Shown here in pieces: positions 6,477-15,341 of a stretch of 27,242 nt of DNA (position 1 is the stretch's first letter; each line of letters opens with the position of its first letter). Origin of the DNA: an uncultured Fidelibacterota bacterium (lineage in GTDB: Bacteria; Fidelibacterota; Marinisomatia; SCGC-AAA003-L08; D37C17); assembly GCA_913049525.1 (NCBI GenBank), contig CAJWYZ010000002.1, positions 1 to 27,242 of the forward strand, given 5' to 3'. A program made the translations under genes and the position numbers. Under the pieces are notes generated by a model, which saw only the letters and a list, made by a program, of their open reading frames with translations, was not told the DNA's origin and did no database searches.

Positions 6477-8942
6477 ATGAATGAGTATAACCATAAAAAA
6501 GTAGATAAAAAATGGCAGGATTACTGGGAAGAAAATAAAACATTCCAGGCTGTCGATTTTTCTGATAAGGAAAAATTCTATTGCCTGGTGGAATTTCCCT
6601 ATCCATCCGGTGAAGGATTACATGTAGGCCATCCCCGTTCGTACACTGCCCTTGATATTCTAGCCAGGAAGAAAAGGATGGAGGGATTCAATGTTCTTTT
6701 TCCAATGGGATTCGACAGCTTTGGTCTTCCGTCGGAAAACTATGCTATTAAAACAGGCATTCACCCCAATGTTATTACGAAGGAAAATATTGACAAATAT
6801 ACAAAGCAGTTAAAATCACTGGGATTTTCTTTTGACTGGGACAGAGTATTTTCTACAACAGATCCTGGGTATTATAAGTGGACCCAGTGGATTTTCCTAA
6901 AATTGTATGAAAAGGGATTAGCATATAAACAGAAAATACCCATTAATTGGTGTATTGACTGCAAGATAGGCCTGGCAAATGAAGAAGTAGTAGATGGACG
7001 TTGTGAACGATGCGATGGTGAGGTAACAAAACGGTCAATTGAACAATGGATGCTGAAAATAACTTCCTACGCAGAAAAACTGATCCAAGACCTTGATGAC
7101 GTTCAATTTCTGGATAAAATCAAAACTCAGCAGGTGAACTGGATTGGCAGATCGGATGGAACTGAAGTAACATTTTCAGTGGATGGAGGAACTAACGATA
7201 TATTAGTATTTACGACACGACCAGATACGTTATTTGGAGCCACTTTTATGATTCTTTCACCAGAGCATGAACTGGTCCCGGTCATTACTGCTAAAGAACA
7301 GAAAGCAGCTGTGGAATCTTATATGAAAGATTCAGCTAAGAAAAGTGATCTCGAACGGACTGAGCTGGAGATGGAAAAGACTGGTGTTTTTACAGGAGCC
7401 TACGCAGTCAATCCTGTAAACAATGAAAAAATTCCAATCTGGATTGCAGATTATGTGCTCATCAGCTATGGCACCGGTGCAATCATGGCAGTTCCTGCCC
7501 ATGATACAAGAGATTTTGATTTTGCACAGAAATATGGACTAAAGATTCAATGTATCAATCACCCTCCTCAGGAATTGGCAGAAAATGAAGGAATACGTGT
7601 GGAGGATGTCTTGGCAGGTAAAGCCTGCTGGCCATATGAGGGACAGTGTATCAATTCCTCCAATGATGAAGCAAACCTGGATATTAACGGGCTGGATGTA
7701 GAAACCGCAAAGACCAAAACAACTCAATGGCTGGAAGAAAAGGGGATAGGAGACAAGGCCATTAATTACAAATTAAGGGATTGGGTTTTCTCCCGACAAA
7801 GATATTGGGGGGAACCCATTCCTCTGATTCAGTGTCATGAGTGTGGGTGGGTATCGGTTCCTGAACAGGATTTACCTGTTTTGCTTCCCACTGTTGAAAA
7901 ATATGAGCCCACTGAAACAGGGGAGTCTCCCTTGGCGGCTATTCTGGATTGGGTCAATACCAAATGTCCGGAATGCGGGAAGGATGCCAAAAGAGAAACT
8001 GATACAATGCCAAACTGGGCTGGTTCATCCTGGTATTTTCTCCGGTATATTGATCCTCATAATGATTCAGCTTTTGCTGACAGAAAAAAGTTGGACTACT
8101 GGATGCCGGTGGATTGGTATAACGGGGGAATGGAACATACAACTCTCCATTTGCTGTATTCACGATTCTGGAACAAATTTTTATATGATTGTGGGTTCGT
8201 ACCAAATTCGGAACCTTACCTGAAGCGAACCTCCCATGGTATGGTTTTAGGAGAAGGCGGTGAAAAAATGTCTAAATCAAGGGATAACGTGATAAATCCG
8301 GATGAGGTGGTAGAAAGGTACGGTGCGGATGTATTTCGTCTCTATGAGATGTTTATAGGCCCATTTGACCAGGCTGCAGCCTGGGACACAAAGGGTATTG
8401 TTGGCATTGACAGGTTTTTACGGAGATTATGGATACTTTTTACATCAAATGAAAAAATCACTGCAATACCTCCTGAAAAAGAAACGTTGAGATTACTGCA
8501 TCAAACAATTAAAAAAGTATCGGAAGATATTGAAAAGCTTCGATTGAATACAGCAATATCACAAATGATGATTTTTCAAAATCATTTATCCGATTTACAT
8601 GAGGTGCCCGAAGAAGTATTGCAGGATTATTTAAAATTATTATCTCCATTTGCTCCGCATTTTTCTGAAGAAATAAATCAGATGTGGGGCAATCAGGATA
8701 CAATGGCCTATAAAGAGTGGCTGCTGTATGACGAAAAATTGGCCAGCGAAGAGGAAGTTGAAATTGCAGTTCAGGTGAATGGAAAGCTGAGAGGATCAAT
8801 AATCATTGCAAAAGACTCAAAAGAAGAAATCGTTTCAGAAGAATCCCGTAAAATCAAAAAAGTAAATAAACATATTGAAAATCACACCATAATGAAGACG
8901 ATCTATATAAAAAATCGGCTTATTAATTTTGTTATACGATAA
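6477..8942 (+). CDS. leuS: Leucyl-tRNA synthetase
   Basis: Class Ia aminoacyl-tRNA synthetase that charges tRNA-Leu with leucine in the cytoplasm. The HIGH motif is PYPSGEGLHVGH (41-52; HVGH at 49-52) and the KMSKS motif is at 597-601. Between them is the CP1 editing domain, with FTTRPDTLFGA and a GTGAIMAVPAHDTRDFDF segment (hydrolysis of mischarged tRNA). Two zinc-binding knuckle pairs are visible: CIDC...CERC (about 159-177) and CHEC...CPEC. The C-terminal tRNA-binding region ends with VEIAVQVNGKLRGS and a short basic tail. At 821 aa it is slightly shorter than E. coli LeuRS (860 aa), within the normal bacterial range, and no key motif is missing. No ribosome site is obvious before 6477. 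The stop is 11 bases from the convergent downstream gene. Confidence 0.98.
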   Translation: MNEYNHKKVDKKWQDYWEENKTFQAVDFSDKEKFYCLVEFPYPSGEGLHVGHPRSYTALDILARKKRMEGFNVLFPMGFDSFGLPSENYAIKTGIHPNVITKENIDKYTKQLKSLGFSFDWDRVFSTTDPGYYKWTQWIFLKLYEKGLAYKQKIPINWCIDCKIGLANEEVVDGRCERCDGEVTKRSIEQWMLKITSYAEKLIQDLDDVQFLDKIKTQQVNWIGRSDGTEVTFSVDGGTNDILVFTTRPDTLFGATFMILSPEHELVPVITAKEQKAAVESYMKDSAKKSDLERTELEMEKTGVFTGAYAVNPVNNEKIPIWIADYVLISYGTGAIMAVPAHDTRDFDFAQKYGLKIQCINHPPQELAENEGIRVEDVLAGKACWPYEGQCINSSNDEANLDINGLDVETAKTKTTQWLEEKGIGDKAINYKLRDWVFSRQRYWGEPIPLIQCHECGWVSVPEQDLPVLLPTVEKYEPTETGESPLAAILDWVNTKCPECGKDAKRETDTMPNWAGSSWYFLRYIDPHNDSAFADRKKLDYWMPVDWYNGGMEHTTLHLLYSRFWNKFLYDCGFVPNSEPYLKRTSHGMVLGEGGEKMSKSRDNVINPDEVVERYGADVFRLYEMFIGPFDQAAAWDTKGIVGIDRFLRRLWILFTSNEKITAIPPEKETLRLLHQTIKKVSEDIEKLRLNTAISQMMIFQNHLSDLHEVPEEVLQDYLKLLSPFAPHFSEEINQMWGNQDTMAYKEWLLYDEKLASEEEVEIAVQVNGKLRGSIIIAKDSKEEIVSEESRKIKKVNKHIENHTIMKTIYIKNRLINFVIR

Positions 8943-8953
8943 TGGGTGATTAT

Positions 8954-9646
8954 TTATCCGGTTACGTTATTTATTGACTTATTGATTCCTTTAGAAAGCA
9001 TCCAGGTAGCTAATACAAAACAAATTGTGATAATCTTTTGGGATGTGGCCTGAAATATTAAACTAAAATCAGATTCAGATGGTTGCGGTCCAAATTCTAA
9101 TATAAATATATAAGATACCAGGGTCAGAGCAAAGGCAAAGTATCCAATTCCATAGAGTGTATTTAATTTACGTGATCTGATTATCACATAACTGTATATC
9201 AATGTTGCCGGGAATGAGAGGTAAAATATATAATTCGAAAAAAATATGTGGGCATCCAGGTATAAGTCAGCAGGGGTTAATCCCGTTCCCACAAAACAGA
9301 CACATCCTAATAGTCCAAAAACAGAGCCAACTATGGATAACCTAAAATAATTATCTTCCTTAAAAAACCATGGTAAAACAACATAAAAGATCATGAACAT
9401 TATACCGGTAATACATAAAGCGTTCGCAAAAAGAAAACACGAAAAATAATTTATATCGCCTCCAAATGTAACTGTCCGTCCTAAATCACTGAGGAAATTG
9501 TCAAAAAAATGATATCGTGAGGTAGAATTATCCCTGTACGTGCTGCCAGGGTATAGAATGACACTCAAGAATGTTAATAAAACGAATGCAGAAAGTGAGA
9601 ATAGGGGGAATCTGGTTAATATTAATTTATACATCCTATTATACAT
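8954..9646 (-). CDS. Six-helix membrane protein, DUF998-like
   Basis: A 230-aa hydrophobic protein with about six transmembrane helices. The loop after the first helix contains the segments RYHFFDNFLSDLGRT and TFGGDINYFS, and another loop has GTGLTPADLYLDAHIFFS. The SDLGRT/N-x-x-S pattern resembles DUF998-type membrane proteins, a family without firm function. The start is ambiguous: ATG at 9646 or at 9634 (MYKLILTRF); neither has a well-placed ribosome site, though AGG directly precedes the second. It is the last gene of the cutA / potassium channel / membrane protein set, 20 bases after the channel gene, so it is probably co-transcribed. Family assignment is tentative. Confidence 0.6.
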   Translation of the reverse strand: MYNRMYKLILTRFPLFSLSAFVLLTFLSVILYPGSTYRDNSTSRYHFFDNFLSDLGRTVTFGGDINYFSCFLFANALCITGIMFMIFYVVLPWFFKEDNYFRLSIVGSVFGLLGCVCFVGTGLTPADLYLDAHIFFSNYIFYLSFPATLIYSYVIIRSRKLNTLYGIGYFAFALTLVSYIFILEFGPQPSESDFSLIFQATSQKIITICFVLATWMLSKGINKSINNVTG

Positions 9647-9666
9647 AATATATATTATATGACATT

Positions 9667-10656
9667 TTATATAGTTTCACTAAATTTATCGATATTCTCT
9701 TTAGACCCTAAGAGTATTATTGTATGCTGTATGTTCAGGATTGTGTGAGGATCCGGATTCAGTATACTTTTTTCATTTTCATCTATGAGTCCTACAATAA
9801 CAAGATTATAATCTTCCCTGAATTTGGAATCCTTGATCATTATACCGTCATATCTATCGATATCTTTCAGTTTAAATTCGTCAATAACTATATCAAGATT
9901 ATGATTGGGAGAAGCTAGTGATACTGTATCTTCCAGGTAAGGTGCCAGCAATAACTCAGCCATTTTATGTCCACCTGTAATATATGGGTTAACAACTTTA
10001 TTTGCTCCAGCGCGTTTTAATTTCTTACCAGTATCTTGTTTGGCGCATCGCCCCAATACATAAGCAGTCTGGTTGAGATTCCGGGCGGACATGGTCACAA
10101 ATAAATTTTCCTGATCGGTACTGAGTGTCACTACAATTCCTTTGGCATGTTCAATATTTGCATTGATCAATGTTTCATCCAAAGTTGCATCCTGTTTGAT
10201 AAACTTGTATCCTAAATCGTCCATCAAGTTTGTTTTTTCTTCATTGATCTCGATAATGACAAAAGGAATATTTTTTTCGCTTAATTCCTTAGCGATTACA
10301 GCACCCATCCTTCCATATCCGCAGATGATGTAATGATCCTTCATTTTCTTAATTTTATTTTCCATTTTTTGATTCCGATACTGTTTGAATTCAATTAAGT
10401 ATGATCCTAACTGGGAAATTAATATAGCAAATCCTGTAACACCGAACATAATAACCACTATGGCCCATATTTTACCCGTTTCCGTTAATTCATGTACTTC
10501 CCCAAAGCCAACAGTTGACAAGGTGATTACCGTCATATAAATGCTGTCAACTACACTCCATTTTTCAGTTCCGCCAATAATATAGAATCCGCTGGATCCT
10601 ACAGCCAAGAGGATAAAGAAAAATGCCACTATATACAGTATTTTATTCTTTAGCAT
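9667..10656 (-). CDS. Two-helix potassium channel with RCK (TrkA-N/TrkA-C) domains
   Basis: A 329-aa K+ channel subunit of the MthK/Kch type. Helix 1 is at about 7-27. The pore loop carries the selectivity filter TVGFGE (48-53), and helix 2 spans about 63-90. A Lys-rich linker leads to the cytoplasmic RCK-N Rossmann domain, with GYGRMG (113-118) and the beta-2 acid in VIIEIN (about 136), which suits a dinucleotide or nucleotide ligand. A TrkA-C-like domain covers the last 90 or so residues. Tetrameric channels of this type gate K+ flow in response to Ca2+, nucleotides or voltage. Just 12 bases separate it from the upstream cutA stop, so the two form an operon. Ion selectivity for K+ is strongly implied by the filter; the gating ligand is not visible. 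Confidence 0.93.
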   Translation of the reverse strand: MLKNKILYIVAFFFILLAVGSSGFYIIGGTEKWSVVDSIYMTVITLSTVGFGEVHELTETGKIWAIVVIMFGVTGFAILISQLGSYLIEFKQYRNQKMENKIKKMKDHYIICGYGRMGAVIAKELSEKNIPFVIIEINEEKTNLMDDLGYKFIKQDATLDETLINANIEHAKGIVVTLSTDQENLFVTMSARNLNQTAYVLGRCAKQDTGKKLKRAGANKVVNPYITGGHKMAELLLAPYLEDTVSLASPNHNLDIVIDEFKLKDIDRYDGIMIKDSKFREDYNLVIVGLIDENEKSILNPDPHTILNIQHTIILLGSKENIDKFSETI

Positions 10657-10668
10657 TTAATGAGCTCA

Positions 10669-10986
10669 TCAGGCAACAGATTTGGATAACCAATTTAGAT
10701 AGCTTTTTTCTCCTCCTGTTATGGGAATCGAAATCATTTCAGGAGTATCATAACTGTGAAGTTTACGAATATTTTCAAATACATCTTCCTCTACCCTTTT
10801 TACTGTTTTAATTATGAGCAGATATTCTGAATCTTTATTGATCTTCCCTTCCCAACGATAAATAGATTTGATATTGGGAATAATATTCACACAGGCAGCC
10901 AGTTTCTTTTCAATTAATTTACTTCCAATAATTTCTGCCTCTTTATTTGAAGATGTTGTTGTAAGGATTATAATAGGATCATACAT
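10669..10986 (-). CDS. cutA: CutA1 divalent-ion tolerance protein
   Basis: A 105-aa protein, the usual CutA1 length. It matches the family throughout: a LAACVNIIPNIKSIYRWEGKI-like core (29-49), DSEYLLIIKT (52-61), and a HSYDTPEMISIPITGG segment (77-92) followed by YLNWL. CutA1 is a very stable trimer with a ferredoxin-like fold, structurally related to PII signalling proteins. It has been linked to copper tolerance in E. coli, but its molecular role is debated. Here it is the first gene of a short operon with a K+ channel, which fits an ion-related or signalling job. A TATAAA-like stretch lies just upstream on the minus strand, so a promoter may sit in the 69-base gap before the M16C gene's end. 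Confidence 0.95.
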   Translation of the reverse strand: MYDPIIILTTTSSNKEAEIIGSKLIEKKLAACVNIIPNIKSIYRWEGKINKDSEYLLIIKTVKRVEEDVFENIRKLHSYDTPEMISIPITGGEKSYLNWLSKSVA

Positions 10987-11055
10987 GGCTTGAATTTATA
11001 CCATATCTAAAGAATGAAAAACCACATCGGGCTTTATTCTTGTATTGTAAAGACA

Positions 11056-14000
11056 TTAATCTACCAGCCAATAATCCCTGAGATATAATCGATAAAGGGT
11101 ACCATCTTTCCCTTCTGTACTTTGAAGATATTCTTCATAGGTTTGAAGCATATTTTCGGGGGCAATAACAAAATATTGAGCTTTTTCAACTTTTTGAGCT
11201 TTTGGACCATATCCTGGCAACACCCTGCCATAAATAGATTCCATACGAGAATGAAGAGTATCATAAAGATCATCTCTCGCACGAAGTTTCATAACCCCCT
11301 TTCGAAATTGTGATACAATTTCAGGCGTAAGTCCATCAGCCAAATCCGCTGCCATTTCCCTGCCGCGTATTTCATAGCGATTTCCAGCACGATTGACACT
11401 GAACGCCTGGGCAACAGCATAATCTGATAAGGATGGATCAAACGGTGCTTCCTTTAAAGTTTGTACAACAAAATCCATAGTTTGGGATAAATCGGGACAG
11501 CGTTCGGCATAATAGATCAGTTGTCCGCTGTATTCATTGGAGCGCAATCCGTTAGAATAAGCCAGTCCGGCACCCCATGTCTTCATAAACATACTATGAG
11601 CTCCGCCTCCACCATAGAGACGAGCCGAAAGAAAATCCAGTAAAACTTCAGGTTTTGTTTCAACAAAACTTGCGCACGGTGCAGTATTTATGTGAACGCC
11701 AGAGCTGGAACTGATGTTGACTAATCCAACATATTTCGGATTTTTTATTTCGGGATAATGGTCCTGCATTCTCTTAGTTATAAATGGTGTGTTGGTGTAA
11801 TGTTTCACTATGGATAATTCTGATGAAAAGTTGCTTACAAACTTGAAAATATCTACATCTAATTCCTCATAGGAATTCTTAGAGCATATTATATAACCCC
11901 GTACATTATCCTGATGCACAATTGTTTCCAATATAGTTTTCATTTGTGTCAATACGATTTTCGGAGAAAGGAATAAATCCTTCTGGATTTGTTCGCATAA
12001 ATACCGCCAATCCTGCTCAAGGGTTTCATCTGGAATACTGGTCAGATTCAGTTTCAAATCCTGAAGTGCATCCTGGGCAAGTTCATTTATATTCTCAGGG
12101 ATAAGAATTTGATTTTCCAGTAGTTTTAACAGGTTTTTTCTTCCTTTTTGAGCATAATCTGAAATTGAAGCAATCCATGTAGTAAATACATTTTGTTCCT
12201 CCCGTCCAATTTCTTTGAGCTGCCATCTCAAACGTTGATAGGAATGAATTTTGGTTAAAAAGCTTTCTGTACTGAGAAACAAAGGATGGTCTTGCATTCT
12301 GAAAGACTTGGCAGGATTTTGTACCCAGGATTCTTCAGATCCACGCATTCGGTTTCGTTGATTACTTAAGTTTAGATCAATCGCATCCCGAATTCGGGCA
12401 AGGTTCGTTTCCTGGAGATTGGGTGTTTTTAATACTGCCTCCATCCAGACTAACGTTCTTTTTGCTTCTTCCATGGTTGAACCTGCTCCTTCAACAACCA
12501 ACTCGATCCGCTTTGTTCTTTCATTCGTAGCAAACCAGGTATCGAATCTGAGGAGTTCACGACGAAGCATATCCTCCATTTCATTATAGGTTACAATGGT
12601 ACCATCAATTTGGACACCAACTTCAGCCATAAATACAGGGAGAGCTGACAGGGAGACCAGAAGAGATTCAGGCACAACATGAAGATTAAATGCCAATCCG
12701 ATTGTAGCCCCCGTAATATTATCAAACCGGGAATAAATTAAATCACCCCCTCCAGGCATTTTATGTATTGAATAATCGAGCTGATCGTCCAAGGTAAACG
12801 GTGGCTGATCAATAAACTTGGGCATATTGATCGTCTGAGATGCTTTTTTGATGACAGCTGTATTCCCATCATAATCTTCCTGATAGTTCAGAAGAGCATT
12901 GTGTATATCATTTGTTTGATATCGTTCCATCAGCAATATTTTATACTCTTCGATACGTAGATCGCGTTCATCTCTTTTTTGTTCCAGATACTCAGGATCC
13001 GGTAGAGTCACAACACCAAACGGTTTATCGTTCAGCAGCTTCCAATTATTAATCATTTCCCGCCAGTGGTTTTTATTGCTTTTTACAATTGTAGAAGCCC
13101 AGTCAAAATATTTCGAAAAAGTAAGTGACCGTTTAAAACCGCCAATTTTATGCAATTCAGACAGATGTTTCATCCATGAGGAGCCTGTTCCCCTGTATCC
13201 AAACCTTGGGGGCGAATTAAGAAAATCAGTTATTTCTTTTCTGTATTTTTCAATTCTACTTTCGATTCTTTTGTTAAATTCAGACAATTCATCAGAACCG
13301 TCCGGATAATTGCTGATTAGTTGGATTTCGTCCAAGATAACCTGACGAATAGAATCCATCATTCCGGTATCTCCAGTCTTACGATGTACACTATTCAAAC
13401 CGATAAAAATCGGTTCACCAACTTCATCAGAACGCCAGCCAAAAACAGATGTTGCTCCAATATCCATGATTTGAGTCTGTGAATCTATGAACCTGCGATA
13501 CAGGTTTGATGTTTGCCCGCTGGCAAGGGTCTGTAAGAAAAGATCAAGCAAAATATTTTGTTTTGAATCTAATGTCCTGTTTGCCGGCCAGGAAAATACC
13601 AAGAGTCCTGGTTCATTTTGATTCATATGAGGGAAAGTAACCTGCGATAGGGTTCCGGTATTTTTTCCATCTGGGATAGGCAATAAACTATTTACGTCAT
13701 CGGGATGAACATTACCGTACTTTGCTCCAGGCTCAACGATTTTTAAAATATCCGATATCCGGATAAGGGCAGTCTCCAGGCTTATATCTGAAGGCAAAGC
13801 CATTATAGCGCCCATATTGTTAAGATGGTGTGTGGAATTATGAAAATTTCGTATGTGTACGGGTATCATCTCACGAATTGCTGTTGGATATCCTCCCGCC
13901 GAGTATGCTGAAGGATGATCATGGCCATAAATCATCTTTCCCAATTCGAAATACAAATTTCCCCAGGGCCGCTCAAAGGAGCTAACCATTTCATTATACA

Positions 14001-14580
14001 CAGTTCCTTTTTCTTCAAGGGAAAGACTTCCATCCACCGGATCGTTGGTAATGCCCATGTTTCTTACTTCCCTTCGAATTTCCTCATCGGAAAAGTTAGG
14101 ATGAAGCATGGCATCAAGTTTTGTATGAAAGAGGTCAAAAAATACGGAACTCCCTGCAGGTGTATGAAAATGATAACATGTCCGCAGCTGGGCAGTAAAA
14201 GCTGAGCTATTTCCCAATGACATCTCTTCAAGAGATGCTACATAACGTCCTTTAGTACCTTTTCCCAAGAGCAAATGTTCAAGTGTATGAGGTTCACCCC
14301 TGTCAGATACAGGGTGGCTGTTAACCCACATAAAAGCCTGTGGTACAGATTGTATCCTGAGCATATCCAATACAAATCCGCTTTGATTATGGCGAAAACG
14401 TGCACCTAGAGGATTCTGGTTATCCACTTCATATATAGCCTCAACAGTAAAATCAACTACCTGTTGATGGTTTTTTAAACTACTCAACCTGATATTTTGG
14501 TTTGCCATAAATTTTGGGAAACAAAATTGTGTATAAAAATTCAGCGCTATCAGTAAAGTAATGAATAGTTTTTTCAGCAT
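11056..14580 (-). CDS. M16C zinc metallopeptidase (presequence-protease/insulinase-like), secreted
   Basis: A large (1174 aa) M16 peptidase built of two clam-shell halves. The N-terminal half carries the inverted zinc motif HTLEH (98-102; ligands His98 and His102, catalytic Glu101) and the distal zinc ligand Glu in GTVYNEM (about 197). The C-terminal half, around residues 980-1010, has the GGGGAHSMFMKTWGAG and NEYSGQLIYYAER segments that correspond to the Arg/Tyr substrate-binding pair of M16C enzymes. Relatives (PreP, falcilysin) cut unfolded peptides of about 10-65 residues inside the closed chamber. The N-terminus MLKKLFITLLIALNF looks like a Sec signal, so a periplasmic site is likely. 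The ATG has GGAG 12 bases upstream, inside the end of the preceding gene; only 2 bases separate the genes. Longer than typical PreP (about 970-1000 aa). Confidence 0.93.
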   Translation of the reverse strand: MLKKLFITLLIALNFYTQFCFPKFMANQNIRLSSLKNHQQVVDFTVEAIYEVDNQNPLGARFRHNQSGFVLDMLRIQSVPQAFMWVNSHPVSDRGEPHTLEHLLLGKGTKGRYVASLEEMSLGNSSAFTAQLRTCYHFHTPAGSSVFFDLFHTKLDAMLHPNFSDEEIRREVRNMGITNDPVDGSLSLEEKGTVYNEMVSSFERPWGNLYFELGKMIYGHDHPSAYSAGGYPTAIREMIPVHIRNFHNSTHHLNNMGAIMALPSDISLETALIRISDILKIVEPGAKYGNVHPDDVNSLLPIPDGKNTGTLSQVTFPHMNQNEPGLLVFSWPANRTLDSKQNILLDLFLQTLASGQTSNLYRRFIDSQTQIMDIGATSVFGWRSDEVGEPIFIGLNSVHRKTGDTGMMDSIRQVILDEIQLISNYPDGSDELSEFNKRIESRIEKYRKEITDFLNSPPRFGYRGTGSSWMKHLSELHKIGGFKRSLTFSKYFDWASTIVKSNKNHWREMINNWKLLNDKPFGVVTLPDPEYLEQKRDERDLRIEEYKILLMERYQTNDIHNALLNYQEDYDGNTAVIKKASQTINMPKFIDQPPFTLDDQLDYSIHKMPGGGDLIYSRFDNITGATIGLAFNLHVVPESLLVSLSALPVFMAEVGVQIDGTIVTYNEMEDMLRRELLRFDTWFATNERTKRIELVVEGAGSTMEEAKRTLVWMEAVLKTPNLQETNLARIRDAIDLNLSNQRNRMRGSEESWVQNPAKSFRMQDHPLFLSTESFLTKIHSYQRLRWQLKEIGREEQNVFTTWIASISDYAQKGRKNLLKLLENQILIPENINELAQDALQDLKLNLTSIPDETLEQDWRYLCEQIQKDLFLSPKIVLTQMKTILETIVHQDNVRGYIICSKNSYEELDVDIFKFVSNFSSELSIVKHYTNTPFITKRMQDHYPEIKNPKYVGLVNISSSSGVHINTAPCASFVETKPEVLLDFLSARLYGGGGAHSMFMKTWGAGLAYSNGLRSNEYSGQLIYYAERCPDLSQTMDFVVQTLKEAPFDPSLSDYAVAQAFSVNRAGNRYEIRGREMAADLADGLTPEIVSQFRKGVMKLRARDDLYDTLHSRMESIYGRVLPGYGPKAQKVEKAQYFVIAPENMLQTYEEYLQSTEGKDGTLYRLYLRDYWLVD

Positions 14581-14582
14581 AT

Positions 14583-15341
14583 CTATCCATTCTCCTCTGG
14601 TTGTATTTGTGGTCGGATCCGGTGTAAATATAGTTTATCGAAATATGATAAACATTCTTTGTAAAGTGACAATAATTTATCTGGAAGCTTTTTGTTATTT
14701 TCTTGATACTTTTGAAATCCGGTGGAATCTTCCACATTTTTATACCAATACTGACCCCACATTCCATCACTTTTTCTGCTGCCTGAAGGCCAGGAAAGCA
14801 TCTGATCCATAAAAGATATTCCAATTTTATCACACAGTTTATTGAGTATCTCCCTTGGATGATTTAAAATATCCCTGGAATCAAGAACTGGTGGGCTTTT
14901 ACCTGTTTCTTTCTTAAGGTATTCAAAAAGAACACATAACTGTTTATAACCAAGTTGATCAATGTTGCCAATAGGGAATCTTTTTTCATAGGATAATATG
15001 ACCTCTTTTGGATGTCGAATAAGAAAACAGTTAGTAACTTTTTTAGTCCAATGAATATCCATGCCCGGCAGGTTATGGTGAGCCATATGTTTCTGATACC
15101 ATATTTTTTTCTTATCCGGAATGGAGCCGGTAAGATATGTGACAATATTATCGAAATTACACTCAGAGTTCTGAATAATTTTTTTCCTTAAGGGATGTTT
15201 TATCCCGGTTTTCACAAGGTAATGGGCATAAAAAGGTTCATCAGTGACAATAGTGTCAGGACGATTTTCAAAAGAACGCATCATGGCTGAAGAAATATTC
15301 CGTGGACCCGACCACATTGCAATATGCACACTGTCCATCAT
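14583..15341 (-). CDS. P-loop sulfotransferase-like protein paired with class IV aminotransferase
   Basis: A 252-aa protein of the sulfotransferase P-loop fold. The N-terminal strand-loop-helix is MWSGPRNISSAMMRSF (9-24), matching the 5'-phosphosulfate loop, and FLIRHPKEVILSYEKR (106-121) matches the 3'-phosphate-binding RxxxxxxxS-type element. Between them, DEPFYAHYL (34-42) resembles the substrate-side acidic segment. Classical members transfer sulfate from PAPS; this subfamily has no assigned substrate. The start overlaps the stop of the upstream aminotransferase gene by 4 bases (ATGA), so translation is coupled and the two products may work together. In plants, 'branched-chain aminotransferase-like' proteins carry a similar P-loop domain fused to a class IV aminotransferase domain (from memory of the family). 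Fold is confident; reaction is not. Confidence 0.8.
   Translation of the reverse strand: MMDSVHIAMWSGPRNISSAMMRSFENRPDTIVTDEPFYAHYLVKTGIKHPLRKKIIQNSECNFDNIVTYLTGSIPDKKKIWYQKHMAHHNLPGMDIHWTKKVTNCFLIRHPKEVILSYEKRFPIGNIDQLGYKQLCVLFEYLKKETGKSPPVLDSRDILNHPREILNKLCDKIGISFMDQMLSWPSGSRKSDGMWGQYWYKNVEDSTGFQKYQENNKKLPDKLLSLYKECLSYFDKLYLHRIRPQIQPEENG

Noticed and set aside
8939..8953. ATAAT/ATTAT mini-hairpin at the convergent leuS and membrane-protein ends
   Set aside because: Five A/T pairs and no T-run; expected by chance in AT-rich DNA.
11008..11041. Weak hairpin (AAGAAT / ATTCTT) between cutA and the M16C gene end
   Set aside because: Only six A/T-rich pairs with a loop of about 20 bases; not credible as a terminator.
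14480..14833. Alternative minus-strand frame spanning the junction of the sulfotransferase-like and M16C genes
   Set aside because: It overlaps two well-supported genes in another frame and has no recognisable domain.
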